Source of the DNA: Caballeronia calidae
GTDB lineage: Bacteria; Pseudomonadota; Gammaproteobacteria; Burkholderiales; Burkholderiaceae
Assembly: GCF_900044055.2 (NCBI RefSeq)
Contig: NZ_FCOX02000005.1
Coordinates: forward strand, 1 to 64,000
Direction: 5' to 3'
Length of the DNA stretch: 64,000 nt
How positions within the stretch are numbered: position 1 is the first letter of the stretch; the number at the start of each line of letters is the position of its first letter. Below are positions 14,404 to 22,718 of this stretch, in pieces. The translations under genes and the position numbers were made by a program. Under the pieces are notes generated by a model. It saw nothing but the letters and a program-made list of their open reading frames with translations. It did not search any database and was not told where the DNA came from.

Positions 14404-15641
14404 GCGCGCGGCGGTCGCTCGTCACGGGCGTGCTCATCGTGCTCGCGTGCTGTTTCGGTCGCGCGATGGCGCAAACGCAGAGCGTGACGCAAGGCGAATA
14501 TCTCGTGCGCGCGGGCGGCTGCATGAGTTGCCATACCGTCGATCCCGCGCGGCCGTTCGCCGGCGGCAGACCGATTCCGACGCCGTTCGGCAACGTGTTC
14601 GCGCCGAACATCACGAGCGACCGCGAGACGGGCATCGGCGCATGGACCGACGCGCAGTTCATCCGCTCGATGCGCGAGGGCATCGGAAGACATGGCGAGC
14701 GGCTCTATCCCGCGTTTCCGTACACGGCCTACACGCTGCTTTCCGACGGCGATCTCCTCGCGATGCGCGCCTATCTCGCGACCGTGCCGCCCGTGCGCGC
14801 CGTCACGCCGCGCAATGCGCTCACGTTCCCGTTCGATCAGCGCTGGCTGATGGCGCTGTGGAATCTCGTCAACTTCTCGCCGGGGCGCTTCGTGCCCGAT
14901 GCATCAAAGAGCGCGGAGTGGAATCGCGGCGCGTATCTCGTCGAAGGGCTCGGGCATTGCGGCGAATGCCATACGCCGCGCAACCGGCTCGGCGGACTGA
15001 AAGACGTGGAGCAATTGTCCGGCGCGACGGTCGCGGGCTGGCACGCGGGCAATCTCACGCCGGAGCGCGGGGCGGGCATCGGCGCGTGGCGCGATGATGA
15101 ACTGCTGCGCTTTCTGTCGACGGGTGCCGCGCCCGGCCGCGCGTATGCGCTCGGACCGATGGCCGAAGTCGTCGCCGGGAACACGCAATATCTGACGCCC
15201 GCCGATCTGCGCGCGATGATCGCGTATCTGCGCGCCGTGCCGCCGGTCGCCGTGAAGGACGCGCGCGAGCGCACGCGCTTCGGTCAGGCGGCGCGCACGG
15301 ATATCACGGCGTCCGATACACCCGGCGCGCGGCTTTATGCGGCCGCGTGCGCGACTTGCCACGGCATCACGGGCGAGGGCGGCAAGCCGTTTCCGTCGCT
15401 CGTGCGCGACGGCGTGACGGGCGCGATGGGCATCGCGTCGACGAACAATCTCGTGCTCGTGATCCTGCACGGCGTGAACCGCAGGACGCGCGACGCCCAC
15501 GTGCTGATGCCCGCTTTCGGCACGCACATGTCGGACGAGCAGATCGCCGAACTCGCGAACTACGTGACGCGCCAGTTCGGCGATCCGCGCGCGACGACCG
15601 ATGCGAAAGCCGTCGCGAAGCTTCGCTCGCTGCCGCAATAA
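14400..15641 (+). CDS. Triheme cytochrome c (beta) subunit of the sugar dehydrogenase
   Basis: The 413-residue protein starts at the ATG of an ATGA overlap with alpha. It has a signal peptide ending near AMA-QT (LVTGVLIVLACCFGRAMA) and three heme c attachment sites: CMSCH (near residue 41), CGECH (near 187) and CATCH (near 317). These are spaced as in membrane-bound alcohol/gluconate/glucose dehydrogenase cytochromes. It carries electrons from the alpha subunit to ubiquinone at the periplasmic face of the inner membrane. Last gene of the operon. Confidence 0.92.
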   Translation: MSARRSLVTGVLIVLACCFGRAMAQTQSVTQGEYLVRAGGCMSCHTVDPARPFAGGRPIPTPFGNVFAPNITSDRETGIGAWTDAQFIRSMREGIGRHGERLYPAFPYTAYTLLSDGDLLAMRAYLATVPPVRAVTPRNALTFPFDQRWLMALWNLVNFSPGRFVPDASKSAEWNRGAYLVEGLGHCGECHTPRNRLGGLKDVEQLSGATVAGWHAGNLTPERGAGIGAWRDDELLRFLSTGAAPGRAYALGPMAEVVAGNTQYLTPADLRAMIAYLRAVPPVAVKDARERTRFGQAARTDITASDTPGARLYAAACATCHGITGEGGKPFPSLVRDGVTGAMGIASTNNLVLVILHGVNRRTRDAHVLMPAFGTHMSDEQIAELANYVTRQFGDPRATTDAKAVAKLRSLPQ

Positions 15642-15794
15642 ATGCGCGTTCGGGGTGGCGAAGGAAGCAACTCTTACTCGCAAATCGGTCACGCCGGTAA
15701 CGCCGGTGTAACGCGTGTAGAAGCAGCTTCCAAAACGCTTGCAAAAGCGACCCAACTCGCACACGGCGTCATTGAGCAGCGCTATCATCAGCGC

Positions 15795-16532
15795 ATGAAT
15801 GGTCCTACCTATCCTATCGTCTGCAGGCATCCAGCCAATGATATCGGCCGCGATTTCGTGGTCGGCGATCTGCATGGCTGCGTCGATGCGCTGCGCTATC
15901 TGCTGCACGAAATCGGCTTCGATGGTGCGCGGGACAGGCTGTTCTCCGTCGGCGATCTGGTCGATCGCGGCTCGGATTCGCTCGCGGCGATCGACCTCAT
16001 CGACAAGCCGTGGTTCTATCCCGTGCTCGGCAATCACGAGGATTCGCTGATCGCGGTCGCGGCCGGCACGATGCGGCGGCAGTCGTGGTACGCGATCGGC
16101 GGCGCATGGGCCGAAACGCTCAGCGACGACGAGCTCGCCGCGCTGGCGGTGCGGCTGGAGCGGCTGCCGCTCGTGCGCATCGTCGGCGAGGGCGAGCGGC
16201 GTTTCAATGTGCTGCACGCGGAGTTCTTCGGCTGCGACGCCGAGCTCGACACCGGCGATTTCCCCGACGACGTGCGCAGTCAAATCCTGTGGGGACGCGG
16301 CCTCGCGCTCGGTCAGGCGGACCCGGGCCTGCAGTTCGGCCTCTCGCCCACGTACTGCGGCCATACGCCGACGCGCACGGTGAAGCAGATCGGCTCGCAG
16401 ATTTTCATCGATACGGCGGCGTTCGCGTCGGAAGGACGGCTCACGATCGTCCAGCCCGGCACCGACGAGCGCTGGTCCGTGAAGGAGCGCTGGGCCGCGT
16501 CCGAAGGCGCCCGCGCGCTCGCGCTGCCCTGA
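15795..16532 (+). CDS. PrpA/ApaH-like metallophosphatase (PP2A-like)
   Basis: The 245-residue phosphatase has the classic metallophosphoesterase motifs in order: DFVVGDLHGC, VGDLVDRGSDS, VLGNHE and, near the C-terminus, YCGHTPT. It most resembles bacterial serine/threonine phosphatases of the PrpA/PrpB type; the physiological substrate is unknown. The frame is open upstream to 15642, but the ATG at 15795 (MNGPTYP) fits the start of homology, and the upstream part is low-complexity intergenic DNA. Separate from the dehydrogenase operon by 153 bases. Confidence 0.85.
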   Translation: MNGPTYPIVCRHPANDIGRDFVVGDLHGCVDALRYLLHEIGFDGARDRLFSVGDLVDRGSDSLAAIDLIDKPWFYPVLGNHEDSLIAVAAGTMRRQSWYAIGGAWAETLSDDELAALAVRLERLPLVRIVGEGERRFNVLHAEFFGCDAELDTGDFPDDVRSQILWGRGLALGQADPGLQFGLSPTYCGHTPTRTVKQIGSQIFIDTAAFASEGRLTIVQPGTDERWSVKERWAASEGARALALP

Positions 16533-16582
16533 CTTTGCGCACCTGAACACGCGGCCGGGCAATCCGGCACGCGCGTTGCTCG

Positions 16583-17953
16583 ATGCTTCGCCATGAAAGC
16601 GAATGCGTACCAGCGAGGCGCACGGTGGCCAGAATCGGACGAAACGGACAAGGCGGCGAAACGGGCGGCGGGGCCGGCGACAGCTTCGCGGGCGGCGTGC
16701 AGGGCTGCCCCGACGATCTGCCGCAGGGCCTGCGCTACGTGGACGACTCGCGGCGCGGCTACACGCGCGAATGGATCGACGGCGCGTTCGCGTACTTCAA
16801 CACGCAGGGCAAACGCATCGACGACGAAGCCGAGATTCGCCGCATCAACGCGCTCGCGATTCCGCCCGCCTACACCGATGTCTGGATCTGCCCCGACGCG
16901 CGCGGCCATCTTCAGGCCACCGGCCGCGATGCACGCGGACGCAAGCAATATCGCTATCACCCGCAATGGCGCGAGACGCGCGACGCCAACAAGTACGAGC
17001 GCATGCTCGCGTTCTCCGCGGTGCTGCCGAAGCTGCGCGGCCGCGTCGCGCGCGATCTGTCGCTCGAAGGCATGCCGCGCGACAAGGTGCTCGCCACCGT
17101 CGTGCGCCTGCTCGACACGACGCTGATCCGCGTCGGCAGCGAAGAGTACGCGCGCGAAAACCGCTCGTACGGGCTGACGACGCTGCGAAAGCGTCATCTG
17201 AAGGTGTCGGCGGGAACGCTGAGATTCAGGTTTCGTGGCAAGAGCGGCATCGAGCACGATGTCGCGGTGAGCGATGTGCGGGTCGCGCGCATCGTCAGAC
17301 GCTGCATGGATTTGCCGGGGCAGGATCTGTTTCAGTATCTCGACGCGGACGGCGCGCGTCATGCGGTGAGTTCATCGGATATCAACGACTATCTGCGCGA
17401 GATCACCGGCGCGGATTTCACCGCGAAGGACTATCGCACGTGGGCGGGCAGCGTGTTCGCGCTCGCGGCGCTCAGGCGGCTCAAATGGGAGACGGTGACG
17501 GAGGCGCGAAAGCATGTCGTCGGCACGGTGAAGGAAGTGGCGCAATTGCTGCGCAACACGCCCGCCGTGTGCCGCAAGTGTTATGTGCATCCGGCGGTGA
17601 TCGAGGCTTTCGAGGCCGGCGAGCTCGCCGAGACGATGCCCGCGTCGCGCCGCCACGGGCTCAGGACCGACGAGTCCGCGCTCGCGATTTTCCTCGAAAA
17701 GGATGCGAAACGACGCACGCGCGAGGCGGCGCGCAAGAATCGCAAGGGCGCCGATCCGAGCGATGCGCGCCTCACGAGACTGCTCGAGGATTCGAGCCGC
17801 AAGGCACGCGCGGGCGCGCTGAAGGCGAGCGGCAAGAGCGCGGCGTCGCAGGCGCTGGAGCATGTGGCCAAGAAGCCGGCGAGGAAGGCCGCGCGCCCGG
17901 CGTCGAAGAAGCTCGCGCGCATGCGGACCGAAACAGCGGTGGCGATCAGCTGA
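16583..17953 (+). CDS. DNA topoisomerase IB (poxvirus/bacterial type)
   Basis: Relaxes supercoiled DNA through a transient 3'-phosphotyrosyl bond. The protein is 456 residues from the ATG at 16583; a GTG at 16625 (MARIGRNG) is an alternative. Conserved segments include QYRYHPQW, RVGSEEYARENRSYGLTTL, KDYRTWAGS and CRKCYVHPAVIEAF, the last holding the likely nucleophile Tyr near residue 333. A Lys/Arg/Ala-rich tail of about 80 residues (KKPARKAARPASKK) follows the catalytic domain, probably a DNA-binding extension. Convergent with the RES toxin gene. Confidence 0.9.
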   Translation: MLRHESECVPARRTVARIGRNGQGGETGGGAGDSFAGGVQGCPDDLPQGLRYVDDSRRGYTREWIDGAFAYFNTQGKRIDDEAEIRRINALAIPPAYTDVWICPDARGHLQATGRDARGRKQYRYHPQWRETRDANKYERMLAFSAVLPKLRGRVARDLSLEGMPRDKVLATVVRLLDTTLIRVGSEEYARENRSYGLTTLRKRHLKVSAGTLRFRFRGKSGIEHDVAVSDVRVARIVRRCMDLPGQDLFQYLDADGARHAVSSSDINDYLREITGADFTAKDYRTWAGSVFALAALRRLKWETVTEARKHVVGTVKEVAQLLRNTPAVCRKCYVHPAVIEAFEAGELAETMPASRRHGLRTDESALAIFLEKDAKRRTREAARKNRKGADPSDARLTRLLEDSSRKARAGALKASGKSAASQALEHVAKKPARKAARPASKKLARMRTETAVAIS

Positions 17954-17954
17954 G

Positions 17955-17989
17955 ACCCGGGCTGAAACCCGACTGAAACCCGGGCTGAA
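17955..17989. repeat. Three tandem 11-12 bp units between convergent genes
   Basis: The units ACCCGGGCTGAA, ACCCGACTGAA and ACCCGGGCTGAA stand head to tail directly after the topoisomerase stop codon. Each unit contains or nearly contains the palindrome CCCGGG. No T-run follows, so it is not an obvious terminator. Confidence 0.6.
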
Positions 17990-18010
17990 GCGATTGAAAC
18001 GTTTGCCCGC

Positions 18011-18745
18011 TCAGCCGACCTGATTTAGCTCGAAGACGTAATCGATCGTCTCGCCGTTCCAGTTGTACTCGAGATAGGCCGCGTGACGGCAATCGCGCAG
18101 CATCGTCGTGCGCAATGCGGCGAGGCATTCGCCTTCCGGATCGCGCACCGACGGATACGCGATCCCCGACGCGCCCGCCGTGCGCACCGCGCGCCCGAGC
18201 GCCTTGCCTGGACCGTAATCGTCGGGCGCGAGGATGCGCGGATCGAGCCCGGCCTGCGTGATCGCGTCGCCGCGCAAATCGACGACTTCGCCATGCGCGA
18301 TCACCGTGTAGAGACGCATCTGCTGGCGCAGCGGCGCTTCGTTCGTCGCGGCGAGAAAGAGGCCCGAGTGATAGCGCGTCTCCGCAATCGCTGTGCGCCG
18401 CTCGCGGCCGCAATAGAACACGCCGTAGCTGCCGTCCGAAAAGCGGCTGCCGTTCGGATTCAGATGCGTGAACGCGGCCATGATCGGCCCGCAGCCCGGT
18501 CCGAAGCAGCGTTCCTCGGGCGGCACGAGATCCAGTTCGCCGAGCTCGGTGCGCAGGCGATCGTTGGTCATTGCCTCGAGCGCGTAGAGCGCTTCGAAAT
18601 CCTGCGGTGACGCCACCCGGTCGAACAGATTGACGGCGGGAAAGCGCGTGGGAATCACACGATAGGCGGGCGACCAGTCGATGAGGCCATGCGGCCATTG
18701 TTCGCGCCAGTGAGCGGTGTTCTTGCTGAATGTCATCCCCATCAC
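18011..18745 (-). CDS. RES-domain toxin
   Basis: The 244-residue protein shows RES family features: an Arg in AYRVIP near the start, GSYGVFYCGRERRTAIAETRYH in the middle (split here as one conserved block), and GIAYPSVRD towards the end, which contains the Ser-bearing motif. Characterised RES toxins (MbcT, ParT, Res) consume or modify NAD+, or ADP-ribosylate a target. Starts: GTG at 18745 followed immediately by ATG at 18742, with the antitoxin TGA (18742-18744) overlapping both, so translation is coupled to the antitoxin. Second gene of the module. Confidence 0.9.
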   Translation of the reverse strand: MMGMTFSKNTAHWREQWPHGLIDWSPAYRVIPTRFPAVNLFDRVASPQDFEALYALEAMTNDRLRTELGELDLVPPEERCFGPGCGPIMAAFTHLNPNGSRFSDGSYGVFYCGRERRTAIAETRYHSGLFLAATNEAPLRQQMRLYTVIAHGEVVDLRGDAITQAGLDPRILAPDDYGPGKALGRAVRTAGASGIAYPSVRDPEGECLAALRTTMLRDCRHAAYLEYNWNGETIDYVFELNQVG

Positions 18746-19179
18746 GCCCAGCCGCCTCGCATCGCATCGAGGTATTGGCGCACGGCGACGAGATCGCTGA
18801 TATTGCCCGCCAGCAGGCGATCGAGCGCCGGACGTCCGCCGAAGGGCGGCGCGGCGTTCGGGCGGCGAATCCAGGTATCGGCGGCTTTCGGATCGGGCAG
18901 GAGGATTTGCAGCGCCTTATAGATGCCGAGAATCAGCGAGAGGCGCTCCAATGTGTCGCGACCGAGCCGCGCGGACTCCGGATTGTTCTTCCACTTGAAG
19001 TAGGTGGAGCGTCCCGGCGAGCCGAGCAGCGTGATCTGCTCTTCGGCGGAGAGCGCCCAGTCGTGGGCAATATTGAAGAAGGCGCGCAGGCCGGCGGCAG
19101 AGAGATCGCTCGAATCCAGCGCCGGGCGAGGCACCGGGTGGCCGGCCGACGCCGAAGGGGCGCGTGCGGCGTGAGGCAT
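18742..19179 (-). CDS. Xre/MbcA/ParS-type antitoxin (DUF2384)
   Basis: The 145-residue protein has an N-terminal helix-turn-helix-like region (WALSAEEQITLLGSPGRSTYFKWK) and a C-terminal DUF2384 toxin-binding region (RLSLILGIYKALQILLPDPKAADTWIRRPN, split across two conserved helices). Antitoxins of this family neutralise RES toxins and repress their own promoter. GGAG lies 7 nt before the ATG, and a promoter with an overlapping inverted repeat sits 30-60 bases upstream. Antitoxin-first order and an overlapping toxin start are typical of this module. Confidence 0.9.
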   Translation of the reverse strand: MPHAARAPSASAGHPVPRPALDSSDLSAAGLRAFFNIAHDWALSAEEQITLLGSPGRSTYFKWKNNPESARLGRDTLERLSLILGIYKALQILLPDPKAADTWIRRPNAAPPFGGRPALDRLLAGNISDLVAVRQYLDAMRGGWA

Positions 19180-19210
19180 GTCGTTAAGTCTCCAAAGGAA
19201 CTTTCATGAA

Positions 19211-19238
19211 ATATTAGTCCACATATGGATTAATGCAA
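19211..19238 (-). promoter_or_regulatory. Promoter and operator of the RES/Xre module
   Basis: On the minus strand, TTGCAT (19238-19233) and TAATAT (19216-19211) are separated by 16 bases. An inverted repeat with arms ATTAGTCCA (19213-19221) and TGGATTAAT (19226-19234), one mismatch, around CATA fills the spacer and touches both boxes. That is the expected position for an autorepressor site bound by the Xre antitoxin. Confidence 0.65.
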
Positions 19239-19272
19239 GCATGTCATGCGTTTTTTTGCTCGGAGCGACGGA

Positions 19273-19545
19273 TCAGTCGTCGTCATCGCGCGGGCCGTAG
19301 CGGCGGCCCGGCACGTGCGACCGGAGCGCATCGGCGATCTGCGACGCCGTGCAATCGGCGGGAAACACGCGGCGCTGCACGCGCGGATCGGTCTTCAACA
19401 CCCATTCGAGCATTCGATACGCCGCACCCCACGGCGGCTCGACCGGCAAGGACAGACGGCATTCGCGCAGGGTGAGCGCATACTGCTTGCGCATCGTCGG
19501 CGCGAGATTGGCGAAGCTTCGCCGCGCGGCGGTATTGGCGGACAT
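19273..19545 (-). CDS. Small protein of unknown function, 90 residues
   Basis: I do not recognise this protein. The ATG at 19545 (MSANTAARR) has GAGGA 8 nt upstream, which supports translation; an in-frame ATG further out has no such site. The product is basic at the N-terminus, has a central segment LRECRLSLPVEPPWGAAYRMLEWVLK, split as a predicted strand-loop-helix, and ends in the acidic run GPRDDDD. It lies upstream of the RES/Xre genes on the same strand but has its own ribosome-binding site and is separated from them by the operator. Function not assignable. Confidence 0.55.
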   Translation of the reverse strand: MSANTAARRSFANLAPTMRKQYALTLRECRLSLPVEPPWGAAYRMLEWVLKTDPRVQRRVFPADCTASQIADALRSHVPGRRYGPRDDDD

Positions 19546-19764
19546 CGGACGTTCCTCACAGTGATGGCTCGGGCCGTCCGGTGCGGACGGCGGCACGGGA
19601 GCCGGATCGCGAGTCGAGTGTGTCGGGCGAGAATTAAGCGCGACTTAATCGCGCGAGCGTTCGCAGGAGGCGCGGCGAAATGCCGCCCGCGCGTGAGGAA
19701 AAGCATCGCGGGCGGGCAGGTCAAGAGGCGCTTCGGCATTTTCGCCACGCCGAGCGCGGCCTGT

Positions 19765-19799
19765 TTGCCACGGCGGCGGCTTACTGTATATTCGTACAG
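19765..19799 (+). promoter_or_regulatory. SOS-type promoter: LexA box over a sigma70 promoter
   Basis: CTGTATATTCGTACAG (19784-19799) matches the CTGT-N8-ACAG LexA consensus used by enterics and betaproteobacteria. TTGCCA (19765-19770) and TATATT (19787-19792) form a -35/-10 pair with 16-bp spacing, and the box covers the -10. Transcription would start near 19800, about 23 bases before the ATG of the next gene. Confidence 0.75.
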
Positions 19800-19822
19800 C
19801 TTGCCTGCACAGGAGCTTGCCG

Positions 19823-20047
19823 ATGAACCCACGCAACGATCCGCTCGAAGCCGCCGCGCTCGAACGTTTCATGCGCGCGACGCGCGCGGTCAACGCAGCG
19901 TTCGACGCCACGCGAGGCGAGCCCGATTTCGAGCGAGACGGGCAATCCGTCGCGCGCTCGCTCGAGCGTCTCGACGCCGCGTTGCGCGAGCTGGAGACAT
20001 CCGAGCAGTCGCTCGACGCCATCCTCTCGCGCAGAGCGGGCCACTAA
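19823..20047 (+). CDS. LexA-box-controlled small helical protein, 74 residues
   Basis: Unrecognised. AGGAG lies 7 nt before the ATG (MNPRNDP), 24 bases downstream of the LexA box. The product is rich in Ala, Arg, Glu and Asp and almost entirely helix-forming, with a heptad-like stretch SLERLDAALRELETSEQSLDAIL (split; leucines at regular spacing) that could form a coiled coil. No signal peptide, membrane segment or cysteine. It is followed after 17 bases by a secreted Lys-rich protein, probably cotranscribed. The promoter suggests induction by DNA damage; the function is unknown. Confidence 0.7.
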   Translation: MNPRNDPLEAAALERFMRATRAVNAAFDATRGEPDFERDGQSVARSLERLDAALRELETSEQSLDAILSRRAGH

Positions 20048-20064
20048 CCGTTGGAGCGAATCTC

Positions 20065-20373
20065 TTGAAGCGCGTATTTCTGATCGTCGTTCTTCTGATC
20101 GGCTCGCCGTCGCTTTTTGCGGCCGAGCGTTACACCGAAGTCTGGAATCCTCCCGAAGCAAAGGCCGTCAAGGGCAAGACCAAGCCGCACGCCGCCACGC
20201 AGACCACGGCCAAGAAGAAGCGCAAGAGCGCGACGGCGGTGAAGCAGGTCGCCGACAAGGCCGCCATCGAGCAGCCGGCCGCGACGCCGCGTCCGAAGGC
20301 ATCGTCGCCAAAGCAGACGGAGCCGTTCATTCCGCGAAAGATCGAGCCGAACGGGCAGGTCATGCGAGTCTGA
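20065..20373 (+). CDS. Secreted Lys/Ala-rich small protein, unknown function
   Basis: Translation probably starts at TTG 20065, with GGAG 8 nt upstream. The first 19 residues (KRVFLIVVLLIGSPSLFA) form a clear signal peptide with cleavage before AERY. The mature part of about 83 residues is low-complexity and very basic: KGKTKPHAAT, AKKKRKSAT, PRPKASSPK. It ends with PFIPRKIEPNGQVMRV. No known domain. It shares the LexA-type promoter with the preceding gene and is closed by a strong terminator, so the two form a compact operon. Confidence 0.65.
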   Translation: MKRVFLIVVLLIGSPSLFAAERYTEVWNPPEAKAVKGKTKPHAATQTTAKKKRKSATAVKQVADKAAIEQPAATPRPKASSPKQTEPFIPRKIEPNGQVMRV

Positions 20374-20401
20374 AGACAAGGTTCGGCACGAGCATCGAAA
20401 A

Positions 20402-20431
20402 GGGGCGCCCCGCCGGAGCGCCCCTTTTTTT
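20402..20431. terminator. Strong intrinsic terminator, possibly bidirectional
   Basis: GGGGCGC and GCGCCCC pair around CCCGCCGGA and are followed by seven or more T residues; the A-run on the 5' side could serve the minus strand. It lies 30 bases after the secreted protein gene and 30 bases before the DUF3309 stop, so it can serve both convergent genes. Confidence 0.88.
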
Positions 20432-20461
20432 CGTTTTACGGCTGAACGCGGCCGCGAGACG

Positions 20462-20620
20462 TCACAAGCGACCCATCAGCAACAGAACGATCACCACGAC
20501 CAGCACGACGCCGACGATCCCGCTCGGCCCGTAGCCCCAGCTGCGGCTGTGCGGCCAGGAAGGAATCGCGCCGATCAAGAGCAGGATCAGGATGATCAGC
20601 AGTATGGTTCCGATCGTCAT
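20462..20620 (-). CDS. DUF3309 family small membrane protein
   Basis: The 52-residue protein begins MTIGTILLIILILLLIGAIP, then has a short polar loop WPHSRSWGYGPSG and a second hydrophobic helix (IVGVVLVVVIVLLLMGRL). This two-helix hairpin with the WPHSRSWGYGPSG-type loop is characteristic of DUF3309, a proteobacterial family of unknown function. The ribosome-binding site AAGGAG is well placed before the ATG at 20620. Confidence 0.85.
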   Translation of the reverse strand: MTIGTILLIILILLLIGAIPSWPHSRSWGYGPSGIVGVVLVVVIVLLLMGRL

Positions 20621-20952
20621 TCGACTTCTCCTTGTTGAAATGATCGCGTGACGGATCGGCGCCCGGCGCGGCCTCCCGACTGTCATCGACAGTCATACGC
20701 CGGGGAAGACGGCGGCGCGTGGCCGCCGGCACGATCAGTTGATGCGATCGACGAGAGGAGTCGAGCAATGACCGTGCCAGTGAGCCTGAAAAGCCCGTGT
20801 GGCAAGGCGTTCCATGTCTGGCGGAACGGGCGCGCAAGGCCGCGATTGTCGAAAAGGAGCGGCGAAACGAGCCGGTGCGGGCAAAACTTGCATGGCGCGG
20901 AAAGCAGTTCGAAAAGTCTTTCGCGCGCCGTTTCTCCGCGTCGGAAAATCGC
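20621..20952. other. Intergenic between pit and DUF3309
   Basis: These 332 bases hold no convincing gene. GACTGT-CATCG-ACAGTC around 20680-20696 is a perfect 6-bp inverted repeat in the upstream region of DUF3309 and may be a regulatory site. Nothing else stands out. Confidence 0.35.
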
Positions 20953-22539
20953 TCAGAAGATGCTGCGGAACACCCAGAACAACAGGCCCGCGAGCGCGAT
21001 CGATACCGGCAGCGTCAGGATCCACGCGAGCGCGAGGCTGCGCACCGTGCGCCATTGCAGGCCGGAGCCGTTCGCGGCCATCGTGCCCGCGACGCCCGAT
21101 GACAGCACGTGCGTGGTGCTGACCGGCAGGCCGTAGACATCGGCGGCGCCGATGGTCAGCATCGCAACCAGCTCCGCCGACGCGCCTTGCCCATACGTCA
21201 GATGCGTCTTGCCGATGCGCTCGCCCACCGTCACGACGATGCGCTTCCAGCCGACCATCGTGCCGAGGCCGAGCGCGACGGCGACTGCCACCTTCACCCA
21301 CGTCGGGATGAATTTCGTCGCGTGATCGAGCTGCGTCTTGTAGTTGCCCAGCACGGCGTCGTCGTCTTTCGAGAACGCGGGCGCCTTCTGCTTTTCCATG
21401 ATGCGCAGCGCTTCCGACGCGATGTACATCTCGTTGCGCACGTTGCGGACATTGCCTTGCGGCACGGCGGCCATCGTCGGGCTCGGGCGGATCTGCGACT
21501 CGATCGAATCGACCACGCTCTTCAGCGACGCGATCGTGTCCGGCGCGAGCGTCTTCGTCTGCACGTACTTTTCGACCTGGCCGCGCGCGTCGGCGGCGGG
21601 CGCCGCGCCGTTGCCGTAGCGCTGCAGCACGTCGGCGGCGCTGTGGCTCACCGCGATGAAGGTCTGCATCTCGTTCGCCGTGACGGCCTTGTTGAGCGCG
21701 TAGGCGGTCGGCACCGTGCCGATCAGGATCAGCATGATGAGGCCCATGCCCTTCTGGCCGTCGTTGGAGCCGTGCGCGAACGATACGCCCGTGCACGTGA
21801 GAATCAGCAGGCAGCGGATCCAGAACGGCGGCGGCGCGTTCTTCTCCGGCTCCTTGTAGAGCGCGGGCACGCGCACGACGAGCTTGAGCACATAGAGCAA
21901 AAAACCGGCGAGGATGAAGCCGACGATCGGCGAAAACAGCAGCGACTTGCCGACCGACATCGCCTGACTCCAGTCGACGCCCGACGTGCCGTTCGTGCCG
22001 TGCAGCATCTGGTTCATCAGGCCGACGCCGATCACCGAACCGATCAGCGTATGCGAGCTCGAAGATGGAAGGCCGAGCGCCCAGGTGCCGAGATTCCAGA
22101 TGATCGCCGCGATCAGCAGTGCGAATACCATCGCGAAGCCTTGCGAGCTGCCCACGCCGATGATCAGCTCGACCGGCAGCAGTTGCAGAATGCCGAACGC
22201 GACGGCGCCGCTCGAAATCAGCACGCCGATGAAATTCCATGCGCCCGACCAGACAACCGCTAAGTTTGGCGTCAACGAGTGCGTGTAAATTACGGTTGCG
22301 ACGGCGTTCGCGGTGTCGTGAAAGCCGTTGACGAACTCGAAGCCGAGCGCGATCAGCAGCGCGATGCCGAGCAGGATGTACGGAAACGCCGACGATTCGC
22401 GCACCGGTGCGAGATCGTCGAGCAAGTGCATGATGCAATACACGGCGCCCGCGAAGATCGCGAGCAGGAAGAGCAGCAGCGCGAGCCGCTGCCCGGGCGT
22501 GCGGCCTTCTCGGGATCGGGGATAGGCAATCTGGTTCAT
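20953..22539 (-). CDS. pit: Pit-family inorganic phosphate transporter
   Basis: The 528-residue inner-membrane carrier probably imports metal-phosphate with protons. Both copies of the PiT signature are present: GFEFVNGFHDTANAVAT (near residue 70) and, in the second half, GVSFAHGSNDGQKGMG and GLPVSTTHVLSSGVAG. A long polar loop of about 130 residues (VSHSAADVLQ to NYKTQLDHATKF) separates the two halves, as in the PitA/PitB type. The ATG at 22539 (MNQIAYP) with AAGGA 6 nt upstream is chosen over an open extension to 22617. Adjacent to a divergently encoded CYTH/CHAD protein, a pairing suggestive of phosphate or polyphosphate biology. Confidence 0.92.
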   Translation of the reverse strand: MNQIAYPRSREGRTPGQRLALLLFLLAIFAGAVYCIMHLLDDLAPVRESSAFPYILLGIALLIALGFEFVNGFHDTANAVATVIYTHSLTPNLAVVWSGAWNFIGVLISSGAVAFGILQLLPVELIIGVGSSQGFAMVFALLIAAIIWNLGTWALGLPSSSSHTLIGSVIGVGLMNQMLHGTNGTSGVDWSQAMSVGKSLLFSPIVGFILAGFLLYVLKLVVRVPALYKEPEKNAPPPFWIRCLLILTCTGVSFAHGSNDGQKGMGLIMLILIGTVPTAYALNKAVTANEMQTFIAVSHSAADVLQRYGNGAAPAADARGQVEKYVQTKTLAPDTIASLKSVVDSIESQIRPSPTMAAVPQGNVRNVRNEMYIASEALRIMEKQKAPAFSKDDDAVLGNYKTQLDHATKFIPTWVKVAVAVALGLGTMVGWKRIVVTVGERIGKTHLTYGQGASAELVAMLTIGAADVYGLPVSTTHVLSSGVAGTMAANGSGLQWRTVRSLALAWILTLPVSIALAGLLFWVFRSIF

Positions 22540-22718
22540 GTCGCGTCCTTGGGGCGGATGCTGCGCGAGGTCGTATCGGAAGTCGAAAAGCCAGACGAGA
22601 AGCGTTTCGGAACGCAAATGGCCATGTTTCCCGGGCGGTGTGTCGGTTTCATGAAACGGGCAAATACGGGCTTTCGTATGAATTGACGGGCGGCGCGAGA
22701 CCGCTCCTGGGAGACTTC

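Noticed and set aside
16593-17976. Alternative long frames over the topoisomerase gene
   Set aside because: Out-of-frame Arg-rich translations of the same high-GC gene.
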